The notes beneath the pieces were generated by a model. It saw nothing but the letters and a program-made list of their open reading frames with translations. It did not search any database and was not told the origin of the DNA. The position numbers and the translations under genes are program-made. Shown in pieces: positions 23,512-36,984 of a DNA stretch of 64,000 nucleotides. Numbering within the stretch: position 1 is the first letter of the stretch; each line of letters starts with the position of its first letter. The DNA is from Cystobasidium ongulense (lineage: Eukaryota; Basidiomycota; Cystobasidiomycetes; Cystobasidiales; Cystobasidiaceae), in contig BQUP01000007.1 in assembly GCA_022835595.1 (NCBI GenBank), positions 248,001 through 312,000 of the forward strand, written 5' to 3'.

Positions 23512-25440
23512 TTATACGGCCATACCGTAATAGCTTGTTGAGGTAGTGGTACTTGAAGTGCTAGTCATTAACGATGTATTTGACATTTTCGGATAGCCAA
23601 GATGAGGCCTTTCCATCATCGTATCGCCTTTTCCGATTAGAGTTTCATTTCCTTCATCGTAACCGTTCACTGATGAAGCAGAGCTAAGTCTGATGTCAGA
23701 ATACGAGTGCTGACTTTGTCGTCTTGAGAGATTATCCATAGGATCAAGTAGACTTTCATCTTCTACAGTATCTAGATTTTGTTCATCCGTAGTTATTGGT
23801 GAAATAGGTTCAACAGGTCCTTCGGTGCTCGGCGTTCGTGAGAAGAGCATATCAGGCAATTTACCTGATGCTCTCCTTTTTGATCTCCTGTTTTCCAGTG
23901 GAACAGGTGGAGCTGCTAAGGAAATTGTCTCGTCTTGAACTGGCTTCATTCGTGTTGCTGAAGGTGTCGTAGCCGGGAATTTGTATTCTTGCTTATTCTC
24001 CGCCGATGAGTTGTAGTCGACCAAAGTAGTGCTCGTACTAGCTAACCTCGAAGTACTCTGCCCTCTCGGTCTCGAGGTTGGATGCTGCATTCGATCTGAG
24101 ATGTGGAGCCTGCTCAAATACTGACCGCTTGGCTGATAATGATCAACACTAAAGCTTGATCTAGGCGAATCATTGAAGACGACAGGTTGTATTTTCGTTG
24201 TAGCATTACTGTAATTTGAGAATGCAGAAGAGGCGTAGGTAATGATAGTGCCATTCGATCTATTGCGAAGGTGTCGCATTGCACTATTTGATGAATCGGC
24301 TTTCACATGGCCTGCTGAGCGTGAATGAGCATGCGATGCTGCAGGAGCCTGCATTACTGGTGTAGGGTAGGAAAAGTTGAGCTTTGTAGCATTTGGACTC
24401 TGTGAAGAGCTTGAGTGATCCCAGGTTCCAGAAGCCGAGTGAGGAAGTGTAGCATTGGAGGGTATGCGTTGACGATGTTCGCTATAACGAGTGTAATGTT
24501 CGTCATGAGCGACTTCGTTATGAAAAGGAGAATATGCTACTTCTTGATTTTGCTCTTCATCATGGTCTCCATATTGAGCTTGTCGAGATGCATGCATCAA
24601 TTCGGAGCTTGGTACCGTCGACATGGCAGGTCTACTGCTGACGCTGACACTAGCCGAAGGGGAAGAGTCTTGACCTTTGATAAAATGCATCGACAAGGGA
24701 GTTAGGCCTCTAGGTACAGGAAGGTACGAAGATGGTCGTGCAGAGAGTTGTTCGAGTCCTTCATTGGATAGAAAGCCTTTACGACGTGGAGAAGCAGTGG
24801 TGATCGGTATGCTGCTGCTATATTGCTGGAAAGGTGACTGTCGAGAAGCTTGCGTATGACTTTGTATCAAGGTGCTACTCTGGAAAGGCGCAGGTGAATC
24901 TACGGATTGAAAGTATCCTGTGCTTGGCTGGCGGTGCATATCTGTGATCCGGAGGGACGGTTGCTGAAGGTCAGGAGAAGCGACATTACTGCCTACAGGT
25001 GGAGTGTGACTGTGAATTGCGCAAGGTCCAATGCATCAATTTCGGTATACAGATGCGCATAGGCTGGGTGAGGGTAGCTCACCTGAAATGACTCTTGAGA
25101 TTAAGATGTCCATTCTCACTCGACATCCTCTCTTTGATCTTGTTGAAGTCGTTATGACCATCTGGCAGGTTGCGTTTCCGTTTGTATCTCCTCCGAAGGT
25201 ACACGATGACCACTGTCAAGATCTACGAAGGCGGTCAGATCGAGTTGTATTCAAGCCATAGTGAGGACGGGAGAGCCGACTCACCACCAGGCAGACGAGG
25301 GTGCCTACACCAGTGAGGACACCAGTCAGAACAAGCCCAGTATGGCCTTGGAACACATCCCCATCGCGTTTCCATTGGAGGCCCATGGTGAGAATGTGGA
25401 TTTCGAGAGGAAGCTCCAGGTTGGGGTGGTCGAGCTCCAT
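23512..25440 (-). CDS. Ser-rich single-pass membrane protein, unrecognised
   Basis: I do not recognise a family. The first exon starts MELDHPNLELP and runs into a long hydrophobic segment (LVLTGVLTGVGTLVCLV). After an intron it continues ILTVVIVYLRRRYKRKRN, a clear transmembrane helix with a basic cytoplasmic flank. A second intron leads to NVASPDLQQPSLR and a 480-residue tail that is rich in Ser, Thr, Gln and Asn and looks disordered. The tail contains basic clusters such as RRSKRRASGK and many SP/TP dipeptides. The architecture suggests a short lumenal or outer end, one helix, and a long phosphorylatable cytoplasmic tail. An upstream exon carrying a signal peptide is possible. Confidence 0.55.
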
Positions 25441-26466
25441 CGATGATGGAATAACGCGTTCTATCGAGGCACAATCACGAAGCTGCTTGACAAGATTGGT
25501 GTCCCTCTATTGCATGTTCTGTAATTGCCTTGTCAAGGGCTGCACTGGTCTGTGAGAAGTTCACTGTTCCTTCACGCCGGTCTCCCAGGCGACGAGGAAG
25601 GAAGAAGATGAAGCGTGCAGCCTATCTTCAGCTCGAAGGTATCAGCATCAGCGAATGAGAATCCGGAACTAGGCAGCATTCGACACCCCATCAACCTGCA
25701 TGCATGCGCTCTTCTCGCTCTTCAAACGCGTCCATCATGCGCGATTGTTGTTGTCCCCTCGTTTTTCCTGTCATTTGACTGCGATTCAATACGGGCGGGC
25801 CTGGTGCGTCAACACTTTGGTCAACAAAGCAAGCAAGCTTTGGTTGGCACAACACGTCTCTCTTGTGTCGACGCGTTCAGTGAAGTTCGTCTTTCTTGCA
25901 GCTTTCGTTTGCGCTGCTGTGCGCTACCATGCTTGTTGGTTGGAATTTCGATAAAAGACTGATGGAAAGCTCGAGCGAGAAGCACATTCGCGGCCAGTCC
26001 AAGTAGTGAAGCCTGCCAGCAAGTATGCTGATGAAGCATCTGTACTGCATAGCTTTAGCCCGAACTATCTCGGTCATTATGTACTGCTCGTTGGTGTGCC
26101 ATGAGCAAAGAGCTCGAACGGCAAGCACGGAAGAATGCATGCATGAGGGATAGATTCGCCACTATGTTGCCAAAGCAAGTACTTTGCAGGAGCGAGGGAA
26201 CAGCTGCAAAAGTGTACAAGGACAGGCGCATCAGCGAACAAAGCTCCTTAAACATTAGGTCCTGACGAACAGACTACGGAGATACATAAGCACTACGAGT
26301 TGATGTGATAAGAAGCCTATAATAAATCAACAAGAAAACTTCGCTAGAAGAATAGCACCTAAAATAACTTCGCCCAGATAACGATAATACTGTAGAGGTA
26401 AAAAGAGTGAAATGGGACAGCAGTTAGTAGTGAAAATGCTTAGACGGCAAGAAATGCATTTCAAGC
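25441..26466. other. intergenic region upstream of the Ser-rich membrane protein gene
   Basis: These 1026 bp lie between a reverse-strand start (25440) and the 3' end of VTI1. A forward frame of 115 codons at 25615-25962 has no motif or codon support. The part next to VTI1 is AT-rich. No repeat, tRNA or element was seen. Confidence 0.3.
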
Positions 26467-27485
26467 TCACACCAAAACGACAAGCACTCCCAATATAAGC
26501 CCAGTGACTATCCGTTGTTGGTACATCCTGTATGAGAAATCAAATTAAAGAAGATTGAAAGGCCATCTTGACCGGTCAGCCTTAGCCGTTTCTCGGTAAC
26601 AAAACACAAGGATTGAAAGCGATAGCCTACCTTCTGATCATCTGCTTCAGAGTCCCTCCTGCTCTATCAATACTATTATCAGCTCTATAGAGTGTATCAC
26701 GAGTATTCTCAATTTGTTCTCTTTGACCACGTAAATTAGTCAGGATACCAGCACCAATATCTTCAGTTTCTAAAGCCAATCTATGCGATTCTTCTAATCT
26801 TCTTGTACCGTCTTGTAGTTTATCTGTTCCTTGAAGTAAACGCTGTCGTTGTGCCTGAGATGTGCCACTTTCCAAGTCGGTAGAGGGTGAATCGGTCCGA
26901 TACCCGCCACCGAGCAGCTCGTCTCTGTCACTTGACGAACGGATTGATTTCTAGAAGAAACAAGCAGTTCAGAATTAGCATATTCCATGGAAGGAGCTGC
27001 TCTAAGCGAGGATAGAGAACTAAACCCACCACTTCCGACTTGTATCGCGCGATGTCAGACTTGTAACTCCGCAGCTTGATCTGTAGTTTCGTCTTGTGTT
27101 CCTTGGGTATACTTTGCACTTCGACTTCCATTTGTTCAATCTATGCAGAAGCGGATGCAATCCATTTACAGATTAGGGATGGCTATGCAAGTCAGTCCTC
27201 TCTGTCATCGTTGGGCAAGGCTGGCCAAGAGTAGGATGACACGCACAATCTCGTCTGCCTCCTCCAGTTCCATCTCTATCCGGCGCAAGACGCCTTTGCG
27301 GGTCTCTGCATGTGCATACCATTCAATTAGATACGTCTGTGAGTACTATTTGTGCTCTTGCCCATCAGCTCACCGCCCTTGGTCTCTCTCGCCTCGCCCT
27401 TGAGCTTGTCGCCTATGCTCGCGGCGAGAGTCTTGTAGTCTGTCTCATAGGACTCGTAGACTTCCAGTCCAGGTGTCGAGTCCAT
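26467..27485 (-). CDS. VTI1: Vti1 v-SNARE (Qb-SNARE)
   Basis: Vti1 is the Qb-SNARE used in Golgi, endosome and vacuole fusion. Several exons encode MDSTPGLEVYESYETDYK (N-terminal three-helix domain), then KGVLRRIEMELEEADEI, VEVQSIPKEHKTKLQIKLR, a short Ser/Asp-rich linker, and the SNARE helix. The helix runs LEESHRLALETEDIG ... LRGQREQIENTRDTLYRAD, with Gln at the zero-layer position, and on to GGTLKQMIRR. A last exon gives MYQQRIVTGLILGVLVVLV, the C-terminal anchor. This matches the family in length and order. It is divergent from RPT6 over 181 bp. Confidence 0.93.
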
Positions 27486-27666
27486 GTTGGCTGTTGTGTA
27501 ATTGGTTGAATGCTGTCCAAGCTGCACGTCGTTTGCCCGCAGCCACTCCACCACTCGATCGCTCGTCTCATTGCTGGCTGAGGACGGCGATGAAGGCCAT
27601 CTGCTTGCGACGGACCCGACAGTGTTGACTGGATAGATCCCACCTCCACAGCAAACTCAAGACAGC
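27486..27666. promoter_or_regulatory. divergent promoter, VTI1 / RPT6
   Basis: These 181 bp separate the two start codons. I could not recognise a proteasome-associated control element (GGTGGCAAA type) in it. Confidence 0.35.
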
Positions 27667-29361
<1,695 letters not shown>

Positions 29362-29861
29362 GAGCATCGCTTGCGTTATTCAATCTACTACCACCGTGTA
29401 TCATTCAGTCAAAGAGTTGTGGCGTTGTTGCTGGTGGAATTGCAAGTTTCAAGTTTTTGATTACTGGCAGCTCGTTCACGTTAATCCAATGCAACACCAC
29501 TCGAGCTGGTGTACGCATGAGCTTGATAGACCAGCTTGTGAAGGGACTGTACATCTGTCTTTTGTTTACAAGAGTCTCAGCATAAACGAATTTGTCTCTC
29601 AAAATAACTTCATTTTGAACGAATCTGACCGTTGAATCGTAGTCTGAATATTTGCACAGTCATAAGAATTAGGTAACTAAACAAAGCGTTATGCAGAACG
29701 ACACTTCATAACAAATAATTACGATTGAACATATTTGCTCGTCAAACTCAGAACCTTTTTCTGCTGAGCTTTAAAACCGACTTTCTTCTTCCACTAGATA
29801 ACCCTCAAGAAGCACTTTTCTTCTTACATTATCACAAATTTATGGTCGCAATATAGGGTAC
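29362..29861. other. convergent intergenic region, RPT6 / transporter
   Basis: These 500 bp lie between two 3' ends. The right half (about 29630-29850) is AT-rich. Two overlapping forward frames of 79-107 codons have no motif support. Confidence 0.3.
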
Positions 29862-31830
29862 TTATACGATAGACTCAGCATCACGGGTCTTGCCATCTTC
29901 TGAAGTCTGTGTAATGGGCTTATCTCCAGCCTGGTTGGCAAAGCGCCCGTCCGCGCGTTCACCGCGGATGATCTCAAGAGTTCTTTGTCTCTTCGTCCGG
30001 GCGCTTCCTGGCACTGAGAACAAGATGTCCATCTCCTCGCTGTATGATAATGATACGTCAGTAAGAGACTCTGGTACCTGTGGCCTGTGTGGGCGAAACT
30101 TACAGCGAAATATTGCTTGTTTCGGGAATGAGGAAGAAGACAAAGATGGCGCCGAGAACGACAGCAGTTCCGAAGAGGATAAACACTCCGTACTCAATGC
30201 CAGCAACCATGTACGGGAAGCTGTAGGCGATGACGAACTGTGTGAGGGCAGAATTAAGTGAAATACCAAGGTCAGAAAAATTTGCCACCAAGGTCACCAC
30301 GTTTGCAAAGGTACTCACCTGTGATAGCCACTGGTTCATGGTGGTGATGACAGTGCATACGGCTCGAATACCAGATGGGAAGACTTCGGCGCAGAAAATC
30401 CATGGGATACCGTTCCATGAGAAAGCATAAAAGACGGAGAAGAGGTAGATGGATACGAGGGCGAAGTAAGATCCACCATCACGAGGAGGTGCCTTCTCGA
30501 ATGAGCCAGAAACGGCAGAGTAGATCGCGATATAGTATAGAGAGAAGGCAGCTCCGGCCGAACCAATCAAAAGGGCACGACGACGACCGAGACGGTCAAC
30601 ACCGACGATCACTGTGGTACAGAAGCGCAATCAGCAACTATGCTCCTCTAAGGCAGAAGGATGTATACTCACTGAAGATGGCAGTCGCGGCAGCTTTGAC
30701 GATACCGTAGATACCAGTAGCGAGTAGAGAGACGGAAGTACCGGTGAAGCCGATGGACTTGATGATGGTAGGCGAGTAGTAATTGAGAGCGTTGATTCCA
30801 GAGAAGTTCTGGAACCACATAAGAGCAACACCATATACAAGTCGTCTCCAGTTGGAGGGTGCGCCGATGACCTTGATCTTGGACTTTAGGGAGTGAGATC
30901 CGTTGGTGATTTGCAGTTCGCCTTCAAGCTGGGCCTGGATGCGCTCAATCTCGTAGGTGAGGTACTCATGTTCGAGAGGGACATTGCGGATTCTACTGAG
31001 AACCTTGCGTGCTTCGTCAATGCGGCCTCTCTCGCACAGCCATCGAGGAGATTCGGGTTGGAAGAACATGGCGATGATAAGGAGAGAAGAGGGAACGAGC
31101 TGGAAGCCGAAAGTGAATCGCCATTGCGTGTCGGTGGATGCCCAGTTCTCATTGACTCCGTAGTTGATCCAGAAGCCGACAACGAGGAAGGATTGAAGCA
31201 TGATTTCGAAGATACCAATCAATCGACCTCGGAGAGCGGGTGGAGAGCATTCGGAAATGTACAATGGAACGACTAGGGAAGAGCTTCCGACACCGAGTCC
31301 TGTTAGGGCTCGTCCAGCGTAGATCATTCCCACTTGTCCATTTGTAGCGGTTTGAATAATAGCTCCGATGCTGAAGATGACACCAGCGCCCATCAAGCAT
31401 GGTCGACGACCGAAGCGGACAAGGAAAGGATAGACGAAGAGTGCGCCGAAGAAGCATCCACCTTGGAAAGTGGAAACAATGTTGGCAGAGAGTGCTGTGC
31501 GCGTTGCTGTCGTGAGACCGAACCTTTCCTGGAAAGAGGGTAGGGACAGAGTTCCACCGATGCTGCGGAGCACAAGCTTGCATGTCAGTGCAAATCACAA
31601 CAGTAGACTAGGTAGTGACCGGAAAACGAACAAGGCAGAGTCACTGTAGGCAAAACGGAACAATCAGAAAGAGCTCGTGCGATATATCATGCAGGATCGG
31701 AAGCTTGGACTCACTATCCGAACATGGCAGAACCAAAGGCTGCAGAGATAGCAAGCAAGTAGATTCTCCAGCCGTACGCCTGGGCTGGCGCAGGGTTAGC
31801 GGAACGATCCACTGGCGCGAAGATACCCAT
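29862..31830 (-). CDS. MFS transporter, quinate-permease-like (sugar porter family), copy 1
   Basis: This is a 12-helix proton-coupled sugar porter related to fungal quinate permeases (QutD) and other polyol or sugar transporters. It starts MGIFAPVDRSANP at 31830, and short exons then give GWRIYLLAISAAFGSAMFGYD and IGGTLSLPSF. Family signatures: RFGRRPCLMGAG, GRALTGLGVGSSS, YISECSPPALRGRLIG, PESPRWLCERGR, NFSGINALNYYSPTI, DRLGRRRALLIGSAG, PAEVFPSGIR-like CAEVFPSGIRAVC, and PETSNISLEEMD. The hydrophilic tail ends TRDAESIV. The neighbour at 32749-34653 is a paralogue in the same orientation. Upstream sequence is shared between the two (see findings). The substrate is inferred only from family resemblance. 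Confidence 0.88.
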
Positions 31831-32748
31831 GGCTGCAGGCTATTCTTGATGTCTTGCTGGAGGTAAGAGAAAATTGCTCGTGAGACGGAGTAGAGAAGAA
31901 AGAGGGAGGGGGACCAGCTGGAGAGAAGAAGGAGCCTCGTATCCTGTGCTGTTCAGATTAGTTCAAGCTCGCATATGTAGTTGAAAAGATCAGTCAACCC
32001 TTTTGTAGTGTCCGAATTATTCTTTCTAAAAGCCGGAACATTTTATGCCGTCCGGCCGATCGTGGTTCATGCCGAGCCACTGAATAGATGCAAGCAAATT
32101 ACCGCACATGGCAAAAAATGCGAAGACTCACTTAAAATCGCGTTTACTGGGACATCTCTGTACGGTAATACCAATGCTGCCGTGTCCTCGCTACTTCACC
32201 AGCTTCGCGCATAGCATTGTATGGCCTCGAATGCTTTGATTGCCTATTTAAGCCATACAGTGCTATGCGCGAAGCTGGTGAATTTGCGAGGATATGGCAG
32301 CATTCGACTGCAGTACTGAAGACGATCTGGAGGGCGACGGAAATTACCCAGATTGAATCTTTTGGTCAACTAAATCCTCCAACAAAAGGCGAATCTTTTC
32401 GGTTAAAGGCGCGCAAATTCTGGGTGCTGCAAAGCGCTTGGGACTTTCCGAGAAATTCAGCCAATCAGAGACGGCCAAGTTCGGAGCCCCTCTTTTCAGA
32501 TCAACCGTTTGCTCTCAACTTTCATCCGGAGCCCAGCTATGCGGCTACATGGACCGGAGACAAACCCAAAGTTGGAAAGGCCCAGTATTTCGAATGAAAG
32601 CTAGACGGTGACACATGGTACCTTGGTATTACTACTTGTACAACTAGAATGCACGAGGCATGCCAAACGCTCAACGAGACATGGAAACACCTTACAACAT
32701 CATTTGGTCGTGAAACCCGCCCTCCCTTGCATCATCACTGTACACCTT
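31831..32748. promoter_or_regulatory. intergenic region between the tandem transporters
   Basis: These 918 bp include the copy-1 promoter. The part at about 31880-31990 resembles the equivalent part of the copy-2 promoter. The hairpin at 32171-32306 is the other notable structure. Nothing else was recognised. Confidence 0.4.
32171..32306 (+). repeat. 55-bp imperfect inverted repeat (long hairpin)
   Basis: Arms are 32171-32225 and 32252-32306 with a 26-nt loop. By hand alignment 49 of 55 positions pair. Of the six mismatches, three would be G:U pairs in a plus-strand transcript, whereas a minus-strand transcript would have A/C mismatches there. The core CACCAGCTTCGCGCATAGCA is perfectly mirrored. 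It lies in non-coding DNA between two transporter genes. It could be a small-RNA-producing hairpin, a remnant of a small inverted-repeat element, or a palindrome. Confidence 0.85.
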
Positions 32749-34653
32749 TTAGACCTTGAGCTCCTCGTCATCGCGCGACTCTGTTTCTGTTGGCTGATGG
32801 GCATGGTCGTTCTCGACTTCCTCCATGGTCTTGCGGTGGGCAGTTCTTGGATTGCGCTTGTACTTCTCGAAGAGAGTGTCCATGTACTCGAGAGGAACGT
32901 TCTTGGTCTCTGGAAGAAGGTAGACGACATAGATGATGGAAACGACTTGCATGAGGCCGAAGAACATGTAGACACCGTATCCGGAATGTCCCATCTTCAA
33001 GAACATGGTAGGAGTAGCGCGGGCGATGACAAAGTTCCAGAGCCAATTGCTCATGGCACCAGCAGTTGAGGAAACAAGTCGGACAGATCCAGGGAAAGAT
33101 TCAGAGTTGACGACCCAAGGTGTACCGTTCCCTAGAGTTGAAATCCAGGTCAGTGTCGTCTTCAAAGGGAGGCTCTGGATTCACTTACATCCAATGGCAT
33201 AAAAGGCAGTCCAGATGTAGAAGAAGGCTACGGCAGCACCTCCCGAGGGTGGAAGACTTGTCGGTGCTGGTGTCTTGCCAGCGGGATTGGTTGCACCGAG
33301 AATAGCAGCGATGGCCAGCATACCAACAGCGCCACCGATGGAACCAACGACTAGAACAGCCTTGCGTCCATATCTGTCAACCCACCAGAAGGCCCATAGA
33401 AGAGCACCAATGGTCTTGATGACACCAAAGACACCGGTAGTGAGAAGAGGAGTGCGCTCGCCAGTGAGTCCGATAGATCTAAAGAAGGTTGGCGAGTAAT
33501 AGTTGACAGCGTTGATACCAGTACCGTTTTGGAAGAGGAAGAGAGAGGTAGTGAGGAGTAGACGGCGAGTCAAGAACCATCGGGAGAAAATGCCCTTGAT
33601 TGGGGCCATGCAGCCAGTACCGACATCCTTGGCGTCTGCGGCGACCGAAGCGTTCATCTGAGCCAGCTCTTCTTGAAGATATGGGTGGTCTGCGGGAAGC
33701 TTGCGAAGATAGCACAAATTCTTGATAGCCTTCTCCTGTCTGCCTCGCTGAAGGAGCCATCTTGGAGATTCGGGTGAAAAGAATGGAACAGTGAGGGCGA
33801 AGAGTCCAGCTGGGATCAATTGGACAGCAAATGGCGTAAGCCACTGTGCACGAGAGACAGCCATGTTCTTTTGTACGGCATAATTGATCCAGAACCCGAT
33901 GAGACCTCCAATTTGCCATCCAATTTCGTAGAAACCGATAAGTTGGCCACGGATGGGTGCAGGCGCAACTTCACCGAGGTAGAGGGGAGCTAGAGACGAG
34001 GCAGTGCCGACACCAACACCGGCAATCGCACGGCCGGCGAAGATAAGGGCGTCTGGTGTTACAAAAAAAGTTAGTTGATTCGCCACTAGTAAAAGCGATG
34101 CAAAACTGACCACCGCGAGAACTGTTGGCTCCACACATGAGGCCAGCGCCAAGGACGGTAATAACGGCAGCAAAGACCATTCCGAACTTGCGTCCTCCGT
34201 AGTATGCCATGGGATAGGCAAGTGCGGCGCCACCGAAAGCACCAGCTTGGTAGATAGTAACGATGTTGGCGGACAGGTCTGCAAGCTCTTTGGGTGTCTT
34301 CTTGGTCCAACCGAATTCTTGTTTGAATGAAGTCAAAGAAATACTGTAATTAAAGTGGATAGAGTCAGCTGGTGTGCTGAAGCCATTACCATGGTATACC
34401 TTCTCACCTTGTACCGAAGAAAGCAGAATCATAACCAATCATAATGGCTGCGGCGGCTGCGCATACTGCAGCTAGGTAGATACGACTAGGCGATACACGA
34501 GTCGGTGTCAGCTCTTGTCTCTACACACTGGTATGCCGGAAAGCATGATCGCTCGATAGGCTATCTCGATGTGAGCGAACCTTTGAGGCCGACTTACACA
34601 TTGTATATCTCCTTGGGGTGGTCTCCCCCCTTTGGAACAAGACTTAGACCCAT
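32749..34653 (-). CDS. MFS transporter, quinate-permease-like, copy 2
   Basis: This is a paralogue of the transporter at 29862-31830, same strand. It starts MGLSLVPKGGDHPKEIYNV and continues through short exons into RIYLAAVCAAAAAIMIGYD and FFGTSISLTSFKQEFGW. Signatures are YYGGRKFGMV, GRAIAGVGVGTASS, YLGEVAPAPIRGQLIG, PESPRWLLQRGR, NGTGINAVNYYSPT, DRYGRKAVLVVGS, NGTPWVVNSESFPGSVR, and LLPETKNVPLEYMD. An extra loop (NPAGKTPAPTSLPPSGGA) lies between helices 9 and 10. It ends SRDDEELKV. It has about five exons. Two Cys6-factor-like palindromes lie about 350-400 bp upstream of its start. The substrate is inferred from family resemblance to quinate permeases. Confidence 0.88.
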
Positions 34654-35516
34654 GATGGGAATGTATGAAGGTCGCCTTGAGAAGTGAGGCTGATTGTGAG
34701 ATTTTAGGTTAGAAAGACGGGTGGAGAGTGAGTCACTGGTGAAGAGATCAGAGAAGAAAGAGACGGAGGACCACAAGCTGGAGAAATAGTCAAGCGGGGA
34801 GTTCAATTTCAGACTAGATCAATTCAAGCTCTCATCTGTGGGTGAAAAGATCTCTTCGGTTCGCCCAGAGGCTAGACCCTGCACAGTGCTAGGAAGCACC
34901 TTCCTGGAGGCCTCTTGATCAGGTCAGACATCAGCCACAAGTGGGGCTCCATTATGACACGCCTGTCAGCCAGCCAAAGTTTGGGCCGGGGCCCTGATGT
35001 TTTCGATCCGCGGGCGGATGATCAGAACTTCCTTGCTGCGGACAACCCGCTGTCCGCCCTGATAGGGCGAGGAATAGGAGCTTGCGAGCCTGTAGGAGTG
35101 TGGAGTCCTGCCAGCAGTTTGCTTTGACAATGGAGCCAAGCTCTAGTCTTTCAAAGAGCGGTTCTTCAATTGATCCACCAAGGTCGCTCTCACCAGAGAG
35201 GCCCAGGAACACGCCAAGGTGAATACGGTAATGTATATTTGATGGGAATAATCCGGGCACATCATACGGAGACCATGCACTGGCACCAGCCCATCAAGGC
35301 TCTGACTATATCATCCGGGAAGCGCTCTTGCGGAACAGCCAAGCTTTGGACACTGGACAGTGATGAGAGTGGATATACTTTCAAAGCTCTTCAGCAAAGA
35401 TTTACGGTATGGTATAGTACGTCGGCTAGTACCTAACTACAATAATGGGAGGTGCACTTTGACGGACCTGTCCTTCAAGACAGCGCCTTTGATATAGCCT
35501 AACGAGTTGAGCGAAT
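34654..35516. promoter_or_regulatory. upstream region of transporter copy 2
   Basis: These 863 bp run from the transporter start to the 3' end of the PhzF-like gene. They carry the shared promoter block (about 34730-34850) and the GC-rich palindromes at 35006-35057. No gene was seen. Confidence 0.4.
35006..35057. promoter_or_regulatory. two CGG/CCG palindromes, candidate Zn2Cys6 factor sites
   Basis: ATCCGC-GG-GCGGAT at 35006-35019 and GCGGACA-ACCCGC-TGTCCGC at 35038-35057 both have perfect arms. Paired CGG half-sites of this kind are typical targets of fungal binuclear zinc cluster activators, which include quinate-pathway regulators. They sit about 350-400 bp upstream of the transporter at 32749-34653. 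Confidence 0.5.
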
Positions 35517-36734
35517 TCAGGGAATAGCAATGCTGCCTTGACCAACTTTCACCACATCACCAGCTACTTTAACAGCTGTTGCCTTGTCTCCTTCGACGAC
35601 GACCTCTCCGTACAACTGGGATGGCTTAAGAGCTTCATAGCCTTGCAAGATCTTGTACTTGGGTGCTATCGAGGTGATCAAGCCTTCCGCAAAGAGGACG
35701 AGGCCGAGTCTGAGAACAAAGGAGCGATGAGTTGGCTACGCATTTTCAACGGAGATTGCTCCTCAGTTGTGCTTACCCTAGAGCCGCTGACCCAGTAGCC
35801 GAATCTTCGACCAGAACACCATGCTCATCGTAGAAGACTCTCGCTTTAATCTCTAATCCTTCTTCGCCATTCTTGATGACTGCAAAGCTCACGAGTCCAT
35901 TTTCCCGCATGTCTCGACCCTCTTCTGGCGTAATTTGAGTCTTGAGCTCGTCGCAATATTGTTTCAAATGCGAGCTGGACATTTGCGCGTTGATGACAGC
36001 GTCTGGCGAGTCAAGACAGGCATACAACCAAGGCAGACCGCAGCTTGCTCGACGGACGAATCGAACGTGCTGTTTGGTATGGCCGAGGACCGATGGAAGC
36101 TGGTCCATGACTTGAGGCAGACGACCTGTGAAGAAATGAGGCGTTGCACGCATACACATTCGCGAGGCCACTGTTGGCGATTCCAGGGTCCTAGGGAAGA
36201 ATAGCTTCGTTTGGCCCGACAGGGAGGTTTGAGTAGCTTCTCCTAATTCCGGATTCAGGCCTTTCTGCAGCAATCTGGAAGCAAGCAAGCGAGCTTAGCT
36301 TTTGGACTTTCCCAATTCAAACAGGTGGTTTGAGGACATACGCAAAGCAGGTGCCGAGGGTAGGCTGGATAATTCTTCACATCAGTCCATGAAACGGTGT
36401 CTCGGCTTTGCGGAAACTTACATGTCCAGCGAACGGCAACTCAGTGCCAGGAGTGAATATACGGACGGAGTAGGCATCCTTTTGAACATCGTAAGGGAAG
36501 GTTATTTCGCTGAGGTTGAATTCTGTAAGAAAACGCCTTTCCGCATCAGTTACTGCATTACTGCACCACCCGAGTCATGTATGTGCGGGCTAGGCTTGTT
36601 GGACGCTCACGTCTTCCTAAAGCCTGACATTGGTCCTGGGTCAGCTTCTCAGCGCCATAGATCACAGCGAGAGGATTGCCAGAGAACTTCTCGCCATCTG
36701 CGATGAAGACGTTGACGATATCGTAGGAGAGCAT
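35517..36734 (-). CDS. PhzF-family isomerase-like protein
   Basis: This belongs to the phenazine-biosynthesis PhzF / diaminopimelate-epimerase fold family. Members isomerise small substrates, but most fungal members have no known substrate. The first exon gives MLSYDIVNVFIADG and SGNPLAVIYG. The next gives EFNLSEITFPY, where the Glu after NLS is the family's catalytic acid. Then come YSVRIFTPGTELPFAGH and a middle with FTGRLPQVMD. The C-terminal lobe is KARVFYDEHGVLVEDSATGSAALG. The last exon starts at about 35712 and includes YKILQGYEAL and GQGSIAIP. The two pseudo-symmetric halves (FAGH in one, EDSATGSA in the other) are as expected. It is divergent from the RNase P/MRP-type subunit by 250 bp. 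Confidence 0.88.
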
Positions 36735-36984
36735 TGTAGGTTGATGGTAATGAGTCAAGTCACATGTTTACCGCCACCGCCAGCACAAGCTTCGGACGTT
36801 TCGCCACTGCGTGCTTCATTTTGAAGAAGTGAACATGCAGATAAAGACAGTAGCATCCATGAGGTAGGGAACTAGCTCTTGTAATGCTGCATTATGATTT
36901 GAAGGAGTCCCGGCCTTTCCACCGACCAACGTAACTGCGTCTCTCGATCAGCTGGCGACTTGGTTCTCCATTGACAGGCAAGCG
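36735..36984. promoter_or_regulatory. divergent promoter, PhzF-like / Rpr2-Snm1-like
   Basis: These 250 bp lie between divergent starts. No specific motif was recognised. Confidence 0.3.

Noticed and set aside
25615-25962. 115-codon forward frame
   Set aside because: No motif, low complexity (Cys/Ser/Leu), overlapping frames equally open.
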